A stretch of 37,711 nucleotides of DNA from a candidate division Zixibacteria bacterium CG_4_9_14_3_um_filter_46_8 (GCA_002791595.1 PFXJ01000129.1:1-37711); one strand, 5' to 3'. Counted from the first letter of the stretch, positions 16,398 to 26,483 are shown. Made by a program: numbers and translations. The notes: generated from the letters alone by a model not told the origin.

Positions 16398-18206
16398 ATG
16401 ATGACTATAGATAAGTGGACATGCCTTAAGTTATTGATTGTAGTGCTATTAATGGGACTCGCTTTCCCTTGCGCTAGCTTTGCTGCCGATGCCGGACCCG
16501 TTATTAAAGAAGCTCAGGATCTGGTAAGCCAGGGTAAGATCGAAGTCGCTATCGAATCAGTTACAGATTTTATACAATCTGATCCGAAGAATGCTGAGGC
16601 TGTGATTTATTTGGGTCAACTATACCTTCAAAAAGAGGATTGGGCAACCGCAGAAAAAACCTTCAATGATGCACTTGCTTTGAAAGGCAAAGACCCTGAT
16701 GCGCTATTGGGGTTGGGTGCGGCATTATATCATCAGGAGAAGTATAAGGAAGCGGCAGGAGCTTTTGAGGATGGCTTAAAGACCCGAAAGCTCCTTGGTG
16801 AATTTCATAATAGGTTGGGTCTGGTATATCTTGCAGAGAATAAATATGAGAAGGCGGATCTGGAGTTTCGAGAAGCGATAGCCGCCGATGCCAGCAAGGC
16901 GGAATATCATAAGAATCTTGGCGACGATGAGATGGCCAGAAAAATATATGCTCTGGCGGTTAGCGAATATGAAGAGGCTCTCAAATTAGATTCGACGCGA
17001 ACGGATTTTTATTTTAATCTGGCTGAAGCCTATTTTCAGATGAGGAATTTCACTTCGGCGGTCGAGCAATTCCAGAAAGTTGTGAAAATCGACCCGCAGA
17101 ACGCGGTTGCTTACAAGAAGATGGCGGCGATTTTTTATGCCGCCAACAAGTATCATGAGGCACGCGCGGCCTATGAAGCGTTGCTCAAGATTCAGCCTAA
17201 TGACGTCGATGCGCTCACCAGATTGTCAAAAATCTATATATTATTAAAAAAATATGATGAAGCCGGTGAGTTGATTTTAAGGGCTATTGATCTGGATATT
17301 AAGCAAACCGAGGCGTTTTTCGATTTGGCGTTAGTATATTTCGAAAACCAGATGTATGATAAGGCTTTGGAGGCATATCTCAAATATGAGAAAGCACAAC
17401 CGGACAAGCTGAATGCCGAATTTTGGAAACGATTGGCTCAAGCCCAATTGAAATTGGGAGTCGATAATCCATCCTACCTTGATTCTGCAATCATTTCCTA
17501 TAATGAGGTTTTCAAATTGGAACCCAATTATTCACAGGGTTATTCCGATGTGGGATATGCGTTTTATAAACAAAAGAATTATCCTAAAGCGATTGAAAAT
17601 TTCAATAAGTCGTTGGAAATCACTCCAGATAACATCAACACGTTAAGGAATTTATCGTATTGTTATTTGAATAGCGGGGATTATGAAGGTGCGGTGGCTA
17701 CTCTGCGAAAGGTTCTGGAACGCAATCCTGACGATTCCAAATTGATGGGGCTCTTGGGCAATACGCTGGGATTTACCAAGAAGTACAGTGAGGCAGTTGA
17801 AATACTTAAGAAGGCATTGGAACTCAATCCGGATGACTCTGATAATCTTTATTATCTGGCGATTATTTATTCGAATTGGGGCAAGTTTGATTCAGCGGCA
17901 GATATCTGGCTTAGAGTCCTGAATAACCCGCAGTCATCTTCCGAGCAAAAGTGCAGCGCCTATAAATCGTTGGGCGCTAATCGAGTGGCAGGCGGGAAGT
18001 GGAAGGAAGCCATAGAGTATTATACCAATGCAATTAATTGTGACCCGGGAAATTTGAGCTCGATGGCGGGTCTGGGAGATTCCTATCGCTTGGGCCAAAA
18101 ATATGATGATGCTCGAAAATGGTATCAAAAAATTGTGGATAGCGCCCCGAAATCCAAGGATGCCGAAGAGGCACAGAAGAAAATATTGCAGATTACTTTT
18201 CAATAA
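16398..18206 (+). CDS. Exported TPR-repeat protein
   Basis: Signal peptide LLIVVLLMGLAFPCASFAADA; many TPR units (e.g. AIIYLGQLYLQKEDWATAEKTFNDAL-like, YPKAIENFNKSLEITPDN, YSEAVEILKKALELNPDD). Confidence 0.92.
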   Translation: MMTIDKWTCLKLLIVVLLMGLAFPCASFAADAGPVIKEAQDLVSQGKIEVAIESVTDFIQSDPKNAEAVIYLGQLYLQKEDWATAEKTFNDALALKGKDPDALLGLGAALYHQEKYKEAAGAFEDGLKTRKLLGEFHNRLGLVYLAENKYEKADLEFREAIAADASKAEYHKNLGDDEMARKIYALAVSEYEEALKLDSTRTDFYFNLAEAYFQMRNFTSAVEQFQKVVKIDPQNAVAYKKMAAIFYAANKYHEARAAYEALLKIQPNDVDALTRLSKIYILLKKYDEAGELILRAIDLDIKQTEAFFDLALVYFENQMYDKALEAYLKYEKAQPDKLNAEFWKRLAQAQLKLGVDNPSYLDSAIISYNEVFKLEPNYSQGYSDVGYAFYKQKNYPKAIENFNKSLEITPDNINTLRNLSYCYLNSGDYEGAVATLRKVLERNPDDSKLMGLLGNTLGFTKKYSEAVEILKKALELNPDDSDNLYYLAIIYSNWGKFDSAADIWLRVLNNPQSSSEQKCSAYKSLGANRVAGGKWKEAIEYYTNAINCDPGNLSSMAGLGDSYRLGQKYDDARKWYQKIVDSAPKSKDAEEAQKKILQITFQ

Positions 18207-18244
18207 ATTTTGAGCTGTTTGCTAATGCATTTGCAGGAGAGAAG

Positions 18245-18934
18245 ATGGCTGAAAAGAAGAATGAATTAAAAAGATATAATTATATAGGTTTCCAGGTTTT
18301 CCCCGGAGAACCGAAGGAATTCTGGAAGAATGCTGAAGAAGAAAAAGCGTTCAAGGAGAAATTGAAGGAGGAAAATAGGGGGTTGGCTTTTGAACGCGAG
18401 GATTCGGCTCTGCATAGCGCCGTTCTTTCCAAAATGGAGAGAACCATAATGCTTGGCGGGGCGGCTTTGACCATATTGGCGTTATTCCTGCCTTGGTTTT
18501 CATTGGCTTCCGGAGGAAAGCATCTTTCATACGGTTTGCTGGGATTTTTGGGGGGGATTTCTTTCCTAGGCTCGCTCGGAGCGTGGGGTACAGGATTGGA
18601 ATTGCCGGCTCTAATAGTGATGCTGGGCCTGATGTTAATAACTCCGCTTTTAGGCATTTATTACTTCAAGGTATTGATGGGAAAGGCAAGAGATACAGAT
18701 TCTTACTATAAGAAGGTGAAATCAGTTTCCAGGCTCTTCTACATACCCATAATTTTGACAGTAATCACGCTTTTGTTTACGGCGGTTGGTTTTCCGATGC
18801 CGTTTGGCAATCTTGGGGTCGAGGAAATCGCCGGCAGTTTTGATATTTTGAGTTTTCTTTCCATTGCCAGCATAGGGTTCTATTTGACTTTGGCTGGCTC
18901 AGTGATTTGCTCTTTGATGGCTCTTGAACTCTGA
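18245..18934 (+). CDS. Hypothetical multi-TM membrane protein
   Basis: RBS GGAGAGAAG; hydrophilic N-terminus followed by about four or five hydrophobic helices; in line with the downstream exbB operon. Confidence 0.75.
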   Translation: MAEKKNELKRYNYIGFQVFPGEPKEFWKNAEEEKAFKEKLKEENRGLAFEREDSALHSAVLSKMERTIMLGGAALTILALFLPWFSLASGGKHLSYGLLGFLGGISFLGSLGAWGTGLELPALIVMLGLMLITPLLGIYYFKVLMGKARDTDSYYKKVKSVSRLFYIPIILTVITLLFTAVGFPMPFGNLGVEEIAGSFDILSFLSIASIGFYLTLAGSVICSLMALEL

Positions 18935-18963
18935 TGATTAATTGATATTAGGAGGATTCTTCA

Positions 18964-19692
18964 GTGAAACAATCGGTTTTCGTAACCCTTACCCTTATTA
19001 TCGCTTTGGCAGTCGGATTCTATATCTGGACTTTGCTTCCGGAAAATCTGCAAAAGGGTGGTCCGTTGGTTGCTGTCCTTATTGCTCTATTAGTAATGCT
19101 GGTCTCGTTCGTGATTGAGCGTCTGATCACCTTGAGAAAGGCTCGGGGCAGTTCTTCGGTTCAGTCGTTTTTCAAGAAGGTTGTTGACTTGGTGCGTTCC
19201 GGGGAATATGACGGCGCTGTTGCGGCTTGTGATAAACAACGGGGCAGTCTCGCGAATATCTTAAGGGCTGGGATCGAAAGGTATAAGCAAGTAAAGGGTG
19301 ATCAGCAGATCACTAGTGACAAAAGAGTGGAAGAAACGCAGAGGGCAATCGAGGAAGCTAATGCGCTGGAGGTGCCTCTTTTGGAACGGAATTTAATTGC
19401 TCTTTCGACAATCGCTTCAATTGCCACTATGACTGGGCTATTGGGAACGACCATTGGTATGATCCGCGCCTTTTCGGCGACAGCGGGGACCGGCGGAGTC
19501 ATCGATGCCGAGCAGCTCGCTGTGGGGATTTCGGAGGCTTTGGTGAATACCGCTGGTGGTTTGCTCAATGCCATCGTGGGCATTGTCTCGTATAATTTCT
19601 TTGTCAACAAGGTGGACTCGTTTAATTATACGATAGATGAAGCGAGTTATGAGGTCATTCAACTGGTAAAAGCGAAAGAGGCAGGTTCCTGA
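18964..19692 (+). CDS. exbB: MotA/TolQ/ExbB proton channel family protein
   Basis: VEETQRAIEEANALEVPLLERNLIALSTIASIATMTGLLGTTIGMIRAFSATAGTGGVIDAEQLAVGISEALVNTAGGLLNAIVGIV. Confidence 0.95.
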   Translation: MKQSVFVTLTLIIALAVGFYIWTLLPENLQKGGPLVAVLIALLVMLVSFVIERLITLRKARGSSSVQSFFKKVVDLVRSGEYDGAVAACDKQRGSLANILRAGIERYKQVKGDQQITSDKRVEETQRAIEEANALEVPLLERNLIALSTIASIATMTGLLGTTIGMIRAFSATAGTGGVIDAEQLAVGISEALVNTAGGLLNAIVGIVSYNFFVNKVDSFNYTIDEASYEVIQLVKAKEAGS

Positions 19693-20165
19693 TGTCAAAG
19701 CGTGCCAAAAGGCGTGTCGGCATTATCATCGATATGACCCCCATGGTCGATGTTGCCTTCTTGCTTCTCATTTTTTATATGACCACGACGACATTCAAGC
19801 CCCCGGAAAGGAAAGTAGTGAGTCTGGCATCTTCGCATTCAGAAGCGAAACTTCCGGATAAGAACATCATTAGTATCACCGTTTCGAAGGAAGATTCGGT
19901 ATTCATCGAGTACATTATGACTGCCGAGAGGCTGATAGAAGGGAAGACTATTTCGGTTCCTGAACGGATTTATGAATACACGGATTTACCGAACTTCAAT
20001 GTTAATTTACTTAAGGTCCGGGCGAAGATGAATAACCCCGAGATTGTGGTCAAAGCCGACCGCGATGCCAGTTATGGTATAATGCGGGATATCATGCACT
20101 CGATGCAGGAGATGAATATTAACCAATTTTCTTTGGTAACACAATTGGAAACGAAGAAGGGTTAG
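19692..20165 (+). CDS. exbD: ExbD/TolR family protein
   Basis: IIIDMTPMVDVAFLLLIFYMTTTTF...VVKADRDASYGIMRDIMHSMQ. Confidence 0.93.
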   Translation: MSKRAKRRVGIIIDMTPMVDVAFLLLIFYMTTTTFKPPERKVVSLASSHSEAKLPDKNIISITVSKEDSVFIEYIMTAERLIEGKTISVPERIYEYTDLPNFNVNLLKVRAKMNNPEIVVKADRDASYGIMRDIMHSMQEMNINQFSLVTQLETKKG

Positions 20166-20254
20166 GATGGGATTATCTTAAGCCAAATTATATTAATTCG
20201 GACGAATGACCGATTTGATGATTTTAAGCGTAAAAGATAATTAGGAGATAGACG

Positions 20255-20821
20255 ATGGGCGCAGTTGATTTAGGAGCCCCCAAGGCCAGCGGCAAAAAGA
20301 AAGGCCTCCGAAGACCAAAGAGGAGGGTCGGGATCAAGAATGATTTGACTCCGATGGTCGATATCGCTTTTCTGTTGCTCATCTTTTATATGGTAACGAC
20401 GGTGTTTTCCACGCCTCAAGCCCTGGAGGTTAATCTGCCTCCGATTGAAGCGATGGATAATGCCATACCTGTTGGTGAATCACATTTGATAACGTTGCGA
20501 GTCGATGCGGATAACAACTTATTTTATAATATCGGCAAAGGCGAACCCAAATTTTTGGGTCTGGCGCAGTTGGAAGATTCACTAATTCAATGGGTATCTA
20601 AGGATATTGAAAGGGTAGTTACTGTGATAAAGATCGATAAAGGCGCGCGTTATAGCATGATGGTGAATGTAATCGATGATATCAAGGTGGTCGAGGCTCG
20701 TATGAGGCTACAGGTTCCGGACTTTTCGTATCGTTTCAGTTTGGTGGATATGTCTCAATATGATTTAATGCAGTTAGATGAGGCCAAGAAGCTGATTGGA
20801 ATGGGAGGTGGTAAAAAGTGA
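20255..20821 (+). CDS. exbD: ExbD/TolR family protein, second copy
   Basis: GIKNDLTPMVDIAFLLLIFYMVTTVFSTPQALEVNLPP. Confidence 0.93.
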   Translation: MGAVDLGAPKASGKKKGLRRPKRRVGIKNDLTPMVDIAFLLLIFYMVTTVFSTPQALEVNLPPIEAMDNAIPVGESHLITLRVDADNNLFYNIGKGEPKFLGLAQLEDSLIQWVSKDIERVVTVIKIDKGARYSMMVNVIDDIKVVEARMRLQVPDFSYRFSLVDMSQYDLMQLDEAKKLIGMGGGKK

Positions 20822-21540
20822 GTAACGTTACCGCACCTTACGGAGCATTTGAGCTAAAAAGCACTTACCAGAAGAATATGCTCACCGCATTTATCCTTGG
20901 CGCTTTTATTCACTTGGGAGTAATAGGAGGATTTCTCCTGGCGACTCATAAATCCGAAGTTGGAGGAGTAACCACCAGGACAATTGTAGTAAAGTCAATT
21001 ACCGATCTGGCGCCGCCGCCTCAGCTTCAGAAACTTCCACAGCAGACGGCCTATCAGGTGCCCGAGGTGGCATTGCCAACGGTCGGTATTCCTGAAGCTG
21101 TGCCCGATGAGGAGGCTCCTGAAAATGCTAATATGGCCACTCAGGATCAGCTTAAGGTCCTCTCCGCTCCGCCAGTGGAAAGCGTCGAAGATGCGCCGGT
21201 AGGTGATATAGTAATTGAGAATATAGATGAATTGCTCCCCAAACCGGATGATTTTATTCCGGTGGAACAGCAACCGCAGATTGTCAAATCAGTGACTCCC
21301 GATTACCCGGATTTAGCCAGACGGATGAGCTTGGAGGGAAAAGTGTGGATCAAGGCTCTCGTTGATAAGAATGGGAAAGTCAGGGACGTGATTGTGGCAA
21401 AACCATCCGGCGTTGATGCTGGATTTGAAGATGCCGCAATAAAAGCTGCATATCAATACATCTATACTCCCGCTATCGCGAATGGGCAACCTATCGCTAT
21501 TTGGGTGATGTATCCAGTATCATTTACCTTGAATGATTAG
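20818..21540 (+). CDS. tonB: TonB family energy transducer
   Basis: Single N-terminal TM, Pro/Glu-rich linker, C-terminal PDYPDLARRMSLEGKVWIKALVDKNGKVRDVIVAKPSGVDAGFEDAAIKAAYQYIYTPAIANGQPIAIWVMYPVSF; GTG start. Confidence 0.94.
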   Translation: MSNVTAPYGAFELKSTYQKNMLTAFILGAFIHLGVIGGFLLATHKSEVGGVTTRTIVVKSITDLAPPPQLQKLPQQTAYQVPEVALPTVGIPEAVPDEEAPENANMATQDQLKVLSAPPVESVEDAPVGDIVIENIDELLPKPDDFIPVEQQPQIVKSVTPDYPDLARRMSLEGKVWIKALVDKNGKVRDVIVAKPSGVDAGFEDAAIKAAYQYIYTPAIANGQPIAIWVMYPVSFTLND

Positions 21541-21566
21541 AATATTCCCTCGCGGGCGGAACTTAG

Positions 21567-21598
21567 GTCCCCCCCCGCGTGGGGGCGTGGATTGAAAC
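21567..21598 (+). repeat. Solitary type I-C-like CRISPR repeat GTCCCCCCCCGCGTGGGGGCGTGGATTGAAAC
   Basis: 32 nt, GC-rich short palindrome, 3' GTGGATTGAAAC, all typical of I-C repeats; no second copy found by eye nearby. Confidence 0.6.
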
Positions 21599-21707
21599 GA
21601 TCGACTCCGTGATGGCGCTACGGTGTAAGATGAAGGTTTCTGCTCTGATAAAATGGATTTTTGAAGAGGTAAATTGCGAACTTTAATGAAGAAAGGAGGA
21701 ACGATAT

Positions 21708-21944
21708 TTGGAGACAGGTTTTATGACGGTGATGATGGGTGCGTTGAGCTTGCTATTTTCTTGGTGGATATCCTTGGCAATCATTCGCATTTGGGATAAT
21801 AGCAGGAGTATTTTGGGGGTCAACTTGATTGCTGGGTATAAGATGCAGAGAATTAATGTATGCCAGGGATTTGATGGTGATTCGTTCAGGGACGTATCTA
21901 AGCCCTCAAAGGATTTCTCTTTTGGAGTGATGGTCAATGTATGA
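21708..21944 (+). CDS. Possible small membrane protein (TTG start)
   Basis: Strong SD AAAGGAGG about 8 nt upstream; one hydrophobic segment ALSLLFSWWISLAIIRIW. Confidence 0.35.
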   Translation: METGFMTVMMGALSLLFSWWISLAIIRIWDNSRSILGVNLIAGYKMQRINVCQGFDGDSFRDVSKPSKDFSFGVMVNV

Positions 21945-22025
21945 TTGGTTTTATCTCATCTATTAATGAGGCACATTGGCCATCGATTGAAGTAAACATT
22001 TAGGGATAAGGCAGGGGGAGATGCC

Positions 22026-22763
22026 ATGACTAAAGCACTATATCTTGAAGATTCGTATTTGAAAGATTGTAAAGCGACGGTGACGAACGTCAACGGGCGC
22101 AAAGTTGAATTATCTCATACGGTGTTGAATCCTCATGGTGATTCGGTTGCGCATCCCCAACCTCACGATAAAGGGACTTTGGTTTTAGGTACCAAATTGC
22201 TTTCGGTATCCAAGACTATTCTTGATGGCACCCGAATTTTGCACTATGTGAAGGAAAAACCACCGCCAGTGGGCGCTGATGTTGGTTGCTATCTCGATTG
22301 GGCCCGTCGCTACCGGGTGATGCGTAATCACACGGCTATGCATATTATGGCGCAGCTGGCGCTGGAAATATGTGGTGGCAGGATTAATGGCAATCTCGAA
22401 TGTCGGGATCATATTACTCATATAGACTTGAGGGACTGTGAGACCTCTGATAGCCTGGCGAGACAGATCGAAAGAGAGGCTAATCGATTGATTAAAGAGG
22501 ATCGATCTCTCCGCGTCTTTTATGTTCCCTATAAAGAGATCGGTAATTATGTTGACCAGCGCAAATCGGAAAGCTTCGTGATTCCCGAGGATGTCGATAA
22601 AGTCCGGCTGGTCACTGTCAAGGATCTGAGCACCGACATCTGCTATGGGACGGTTTTGCGAAGCACTCGAGAAATCGGAAGTATCAGGATAATTCCGAAG
22701 CATAACAGATATTTCGAGGAGAAAGCCGGCGGCAATAAGAGGCTTGCCTTCGTCGTCTCCTAA
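22026..22763 (+). CDS. AlaX-like (alanyl-tRNA editing / SAD-domain) protein with atypical second metal motif
   Basis: NHTAMHIMAQLALEICGGRINGNLECRDHITHIDL; DLSTDICYGTVLRSTREIGSIRI aligns to the CGGTHV...T.EIG motif of the family. Confidence 0.85.
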   Translation: MTKALYLEDSYLKDCKATVTNVNGRKVELSHTVLNPHGDSVAHPQPHDKGTLVLGTKLLSVSKTILDGTRILHYVKEKPPPVGADVGCYLDWARRYRVMRNHTAMHIMAQLALEICGGRINGNLECRDHITHIDLRDCETSDSLARQIEREANRLIKEDRSLRVFYVPYKEIGNYVDQRKSESFVIPEDVDKVRLVTVKDLSTDICYGTVLRSTREIGSIRIIPKHNRYFEEKAGGNKRLAFVVS

Positions 22764-22792
22764 GGGATTTTGACTCGTTTGGGGCCACCTCC

Positions 22793-22828
22793 AAATCGGA
22801 TGGGTTTGTAGCCATCCGATTTTTTATT
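22793..22828 (+). terminator. Rho-independent terminator after the alaX-like gene
   Basis: AAATCGGATGG-GTTTGTAG-CCATCCGATTT, 11-bp stem followed by T-rich run. Confidence 0.85.
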
Positions 22829-23036
22829 TTGATAAATGAAGGGAAATGATGATATATTGACTTTGTCCGGGCATCGATCCAATTTCGCGGGATCCGGTTA
22901 ACGGCCTTATTTGATTTTGAAACGGATGATGCAACCGGAAGCTGACAAGATGTATCATGGTTGGCTCAGCGGTAGTTTTTTGAAACCTTTCTCGTCGAGT
23001 AAGCGTCAGAATATAAGGTAAGAAAGCGGTGTTGTT

Positions 23037-23783
23037 ATGGAAAATCAGATGAATGAACAGCAACTAGTCGCAGATTCGCCTCCTTCGTTGGGATGGTTTG
23101 GCCGAGTGGGCAATATTTTTTGGGAACCACGGAAGGTTTTCGAGGAATTAAATCTAAGACCGTCCTGGATTTTGCCGTGGATTCTGATTTCGATATTTTC
23201 GCTTATTGCTTTGCAACTGACCTGGACCCAAAACATGGAAGCCCAGATGGAGAAGATGCGCAAGCAACCAGGGATGACTGAGGAGCAGATGGAGAGCATT
23301 GAGGAGAAGATGGGCGATCCGCAAGGCTGGGGGATAAATCGGATAATTGCGACCACTATGGTGCCGCTGGGGACCCTGGTGGCGATGGTTGTGGTTGCGG
23401 CGGCATTTTATTTTATGGGTTCAGTCATCGGAGGCGGGAATTCGACTTTCAAGAAGAACTTGGCTATCTCTTGCTACTCTTCGTTAGTGGCTCTACCCAG
23501 TTCAATTGTGAATGCGATTTTGATCAACCTAAAAGGCTCGGCGGACATTTCGCTGTCTCCGGTATTGTTTATGCCACTCTCACTTTCCGACACTTTTACA
23601 TATTCATTCCTCTCGCACTTTGAGTTTTTTGCGATTTGGTCTTTCATTCTGGCCAGTATCGGATTTTCAGTTATTTATAAGTTTTCGGCTGCTAAATCAT
23701 ATCTTTCGGTTGGGGTCCTGTGGGTGGTTTGGATGCTTCTGGCATCCGCCCTCTCCAACCTATTTGGCGGATTCATAATGTAA
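23037..23783 (+). CDS. Yip1-family membrane protein
   Basis: LGWFGRVGNIFWEPRKVFEELNLRPSWILPWILISI... and multiple TM helices typical of YIP1 domain proteins. Confidence 0.85.
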   Translation: MENQMNEQQLVADSPPSLGWFGRVGNIFWEPRKVFEELNLRPSWILPWILISIFSLIALQLTWTQNMEAQMEKMRKQPGMTEEQMESIEEKMGDPQGWGINRIIATTMVPLGTLVAMVVVAAAFYFMGSVIGGGNSTFKKNLAISCYSSLVALPSSIVNAILINLKGSADISLSPVLFMPLSLSDTFTYSFLSHFEFFAIWSFILASIGFSVIYKFSAAKSYLSVGVLWVVWMLLASALSNLFGGFIM

Positions 23784-23807
23784 TTTCGAACTTTACGGGA
23801 GATATCT

Positions 23808-25148
23808 ATGTCTATTTTTTCGCGACCGCATCAAACTATCATACCGGTTATAATTGTAATCTGTTCTGGCTTATTCACGATCCAGGCTTCTAATGCGGAT
23901 CAGCTGACTCTGGAGGAATGCGTTGGGATTGCCAGGCAAAATAATCTGGAAATACGCTCGGCCCAAAATAATTATCTGGTATCCAAGGAGGATGTTTGGA
24001 AAGCATACGGAGGCTTGATGCCAAGGCTGGACAGCTGGGTGAGCGGTTCGAGGACAGTTACCGGGCCCACAGGTTATCAGCGCTGGGATCAAAACACGAA
24101 CCAATTTGTTAACGCATCTACCGGCATTTCCATCAGCAAGAATTATTCCGCAGGATTTTCCTTATCGCAGACCTTATTCGATGGCGGCGCCAACATTTAT
24201 AATGTTTATAATGCTGAAGCTCAGAGGAATGCTTCACGCTATCAGTATGTAAAGGCTGAAAAAGACATAATATTTAGCGTAAAGGAGAAATATTATTCGC
24301 TTTTGAAGGCGAAGATGCTTCTTGCTGTCCGTATCGAGGCTGTGAAGCGCGGTGAGGAGCAATTGAAAATTGCTCAGAGCAGATACGATCTTGGGGCTAC
24401 TGCGATATCCGATGTTTTGAAAGCGAAAGTTCAATATGGCACCGATAAGTTGGATCTGGTGGACGCCGAAAACGTTTTCAAAATGGCCATGGCGGACCTC
24501 AATTACATTTTGAACCGTGATGTCAATCTCGACATTGAGCCGGTGCAGGAATTCCGGACTCCGGAGACCGGCTACGATTACGAAAGCGCTCTGAAAACAG
24601 CTATGCAGAGGCAGCCGGCCCTCTTGGAGGCGCAAGAAAATCTGAGAGCCTCGAATTATCAAAAGCTGGCGGCGCGCGGCAGTTGGCTTCCATCGCTCTC
24701 GCTTAGAGCTTCGTATGGGTGGAACGATCATAAACTCAATCTGAGCAATTTCACGGATGAAAATTATCAATGGAATGTTTCCGGCACTTTAAGCTTCAAT
24801 ATCTTTGAAGGCTTTCAAACGAAAGCGACACACAATTCATACAAGATCGCCTATCGCACCGCCCGGGATAACCTATACGCGGCTCAAAACGGCGTGGCTC
24901 TCGAAGTCAAACAAGCATTCTTGAATCTTGGGAAAGCTCGGGAGCAACTGCAGGTTACTGAGGAATCGGAGAAGGCAGCTCAAGAGGATTTTAATCTTGC
25001 GCAAGAAAAATATAATCTGGGGGCCGCCACCATCCTTGACGTTATTGTTGCGCAGGTGAACTATAAGCAAGCGGAGGCGAATCGGATCCAGTCTCTTTTT
25101 GACTACAATCTCGCCATCAGCCAGCTTGAGAAGGCAATTGGATTATAG
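23808..25148 (+). CDS. TolC-family outer membrane efflux protein
   Basis: Signal peptide; LTLEECVGIARQNNLEIRSAQ; SLSQTLFDGG; EKYNLGAATILDVIVAQVNYKQAEANRIQSLFDYNLAISQLEKAIG. Confidence 0.93.
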   Translation: MSIFSRPHQTIIPVIIVICSGLFTIQASNADQLTLEECVGIARQNNLEIRSAQNNYLVSKEDVWKAYGGLMPRLDSWVSGSRTVTGPTGYQRWDQNTNQFVNASTGISISKNYSAGFSLSQTLFDGGANIYNVYNAEAQRNASRYQYVKAEKDIIFSVKEKYYSLLKAKMLLAVRIEAVKRGEEQLKIAQSRYDLGATAISDVLKAKVQYGTDKLDLVDAENVFKMAMADLNYILNRDVNLDIEPVQEFRTPETGYDYESALKTAMQRQPALLEAQENLRASNYQKLAARGSWLPSLSLRASYGWNDHKLNLSNFTDENYQWNVSGTLSFNIFEGFQTKATHNSYKIAYRTARDNLYAAQNGVALEVKQAFLNLGKAREQLQVTEESEKAAQEDFNLAQEKYNLGAATILDVIVAQVNYKQAEANRIQSLFDYNLAISQLEKAIGL

Positions 25149-25169
25149 GCTATAAAGTATGGAATCCCA

Positions 25170-26474
25170 ATGGAGAATGGTATGGCAAAAAGCAGGAAGA
25201 AAAAGATAATCATAGGATTGCTTGTCGTTTGTGTGTTGGCGGTATTGGTTGTCGTGGCGGTCACGCAGAACAGAGTAGAAAAGAAGAAAGTCAAAGTCGA
25301 GGAGGCAAAGACCAGCGATATCACTGCTATGGTAACCGCGACCGGACGAGTCGAAGCCAAGAAAGAAGTAAAGATTTCCGCCGACGTGATGGGCAGGATA
25401 ATTGAATTGCCGATTATTGAAGGACAGAGCGTTAAGCCCGGCGATCTGTTGGTTCAGATAGATCCTGCGGCCTACGAAGCCGATGTCCAGCGCAGTGCGG
25501 CGGCCCTGAAGTCATCGGAGGCTCTGCTGGAGCGGGCGGAATTGGCGTACGGCAGGAATAAGGAATTATTCGAACGCAACCTGCTTTCCAAAGAGGCGTT
25601 CGACCTTTCCCGGAGCGACTACAATTCTGCCCTGGCGATGGCGGCGCAAGCCAAAGCCAGCCTCGATCAGTCGAAAAACCAATTATCTAAAACCACAATC
25701 AGGTCTCCGATAGAGGGTGTCATAACTTCTCTTAATTCCGAAAAAGGGGAAAATGTGGTGATCGGCACGATGAACAATCCCGGTACTGTGATTATGGTAG
25801 TGTCGGATTTATCAGCTATAGAAGTTAAGGCAGATGTTGATGAAACCGATATTGCGCTGGTTTCGGTCGGGCAGGAAGTCTCTATAAGTCTTGATGCGTT
25901 CCCCGATACCACTTTCAAAGGTAAAGTTACCGAGATAGGGAATTCCGCCATAATAAGCGGTGTCAGTTCACAGGATCAAGTGGTGAATTTCTTAGTGACC
26001 ATTCTAATTGAGGACCCTCTGGGCAATATCCGCCCGGGGATGTCCGCAACGGTAGATATCGCGACATCGAAACGCAATAATGTTATCGGAGTCCCGATTC
26101 AAGCAATTGTTATGCGCCCGCTTTCCGACACGGTCAGCGCGGATGAGAAAAAAGCCAGTGAATCGGTGGTGGTGGCCAAGGAGGCGGCGGAATCGGTTTC
26201 GTCCTCGGATTCTCTCAAAGATGCGCCTGAAAAGAGCGATAAGAAAGATGACGCGGTCGAAGGGGTCTTTATGGTGAAATCGGGGAAGGCTAAATTTGTT
26301 CCTGTCAAGACCGGTATTGCCGACCAGCAGAACATCGAAATCTTGAAGGGGGTAGCTCAAAGTGACAGCGTTATCACGGGCAGTTATAAGATCTTGCGGG
26401 AACTTGAGAGCGGTGATATCGTTGAGCCGGAAAAGAAGGGGAAGGGAAAAGCTGGAGAGAAGGAGAAGGAATAG
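25170..26474 (+). CDS. HlyD/MacA-type periplasmic adaptor subunit
   Basis: N-terminal TM; VTATGRVEAKKEVKISADVMGRIIELPIIEGQSVKPGDLLVQIDPAAYEADV; TTIRSPIEGVITSLNSEKGENV. Confidence 0.93.
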   Translation: MENGMAKSRKKKIIIGLLVVCVLAVLVVVAVTQNRVEKKKVKVEEAKTSDITAMVTATGRVEAKKEVKISADVMGRIIELPIIEGQSVKPGDLLVQIDPAAYEADVQRSAAALKSSEALLERAELAYGRNKELFERNLLSKEAFDLSRSDYNSALAMAAQAKASLDQSKNQLSKTTIRSPIEGVITSLNSEKGENVVIGTMNNPGTVIMVVSDLSAIEVKADVDETDIALVSVGQEVSISLDAFPDTTFKGKVTEIGNSAIISGVSSQDQVVNFLVTILIEDPLGNIRPGMSATVDIATSKRNNVIGVPIQAIVMRPLSDTVSADEKKASESVVVAKEAAESVSSSDSLKDAPEKSDKKDDAVEGVFMVKSGKAKFVPVKTGIADQQNIEILKGVAQSDSVITGSYKILRELESGDIVEPEKKGKGKAGEKEKE

Positions 26475-26483
26475 AGGTGAGAC

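Noticed and set aside
18964-21540. ExbB-ExbD-ExbD-TonB operon as novel
   Set aside because: Duplicate ExbD with ExbB/TonB and TPR protein is a familiar arrangement in several phyla; ordinary.
21567-21700. Full CRISPR array call
   Set aside because: Only one repeat-like unit can be found; no second repeat or cas genes, so an array is not supported.
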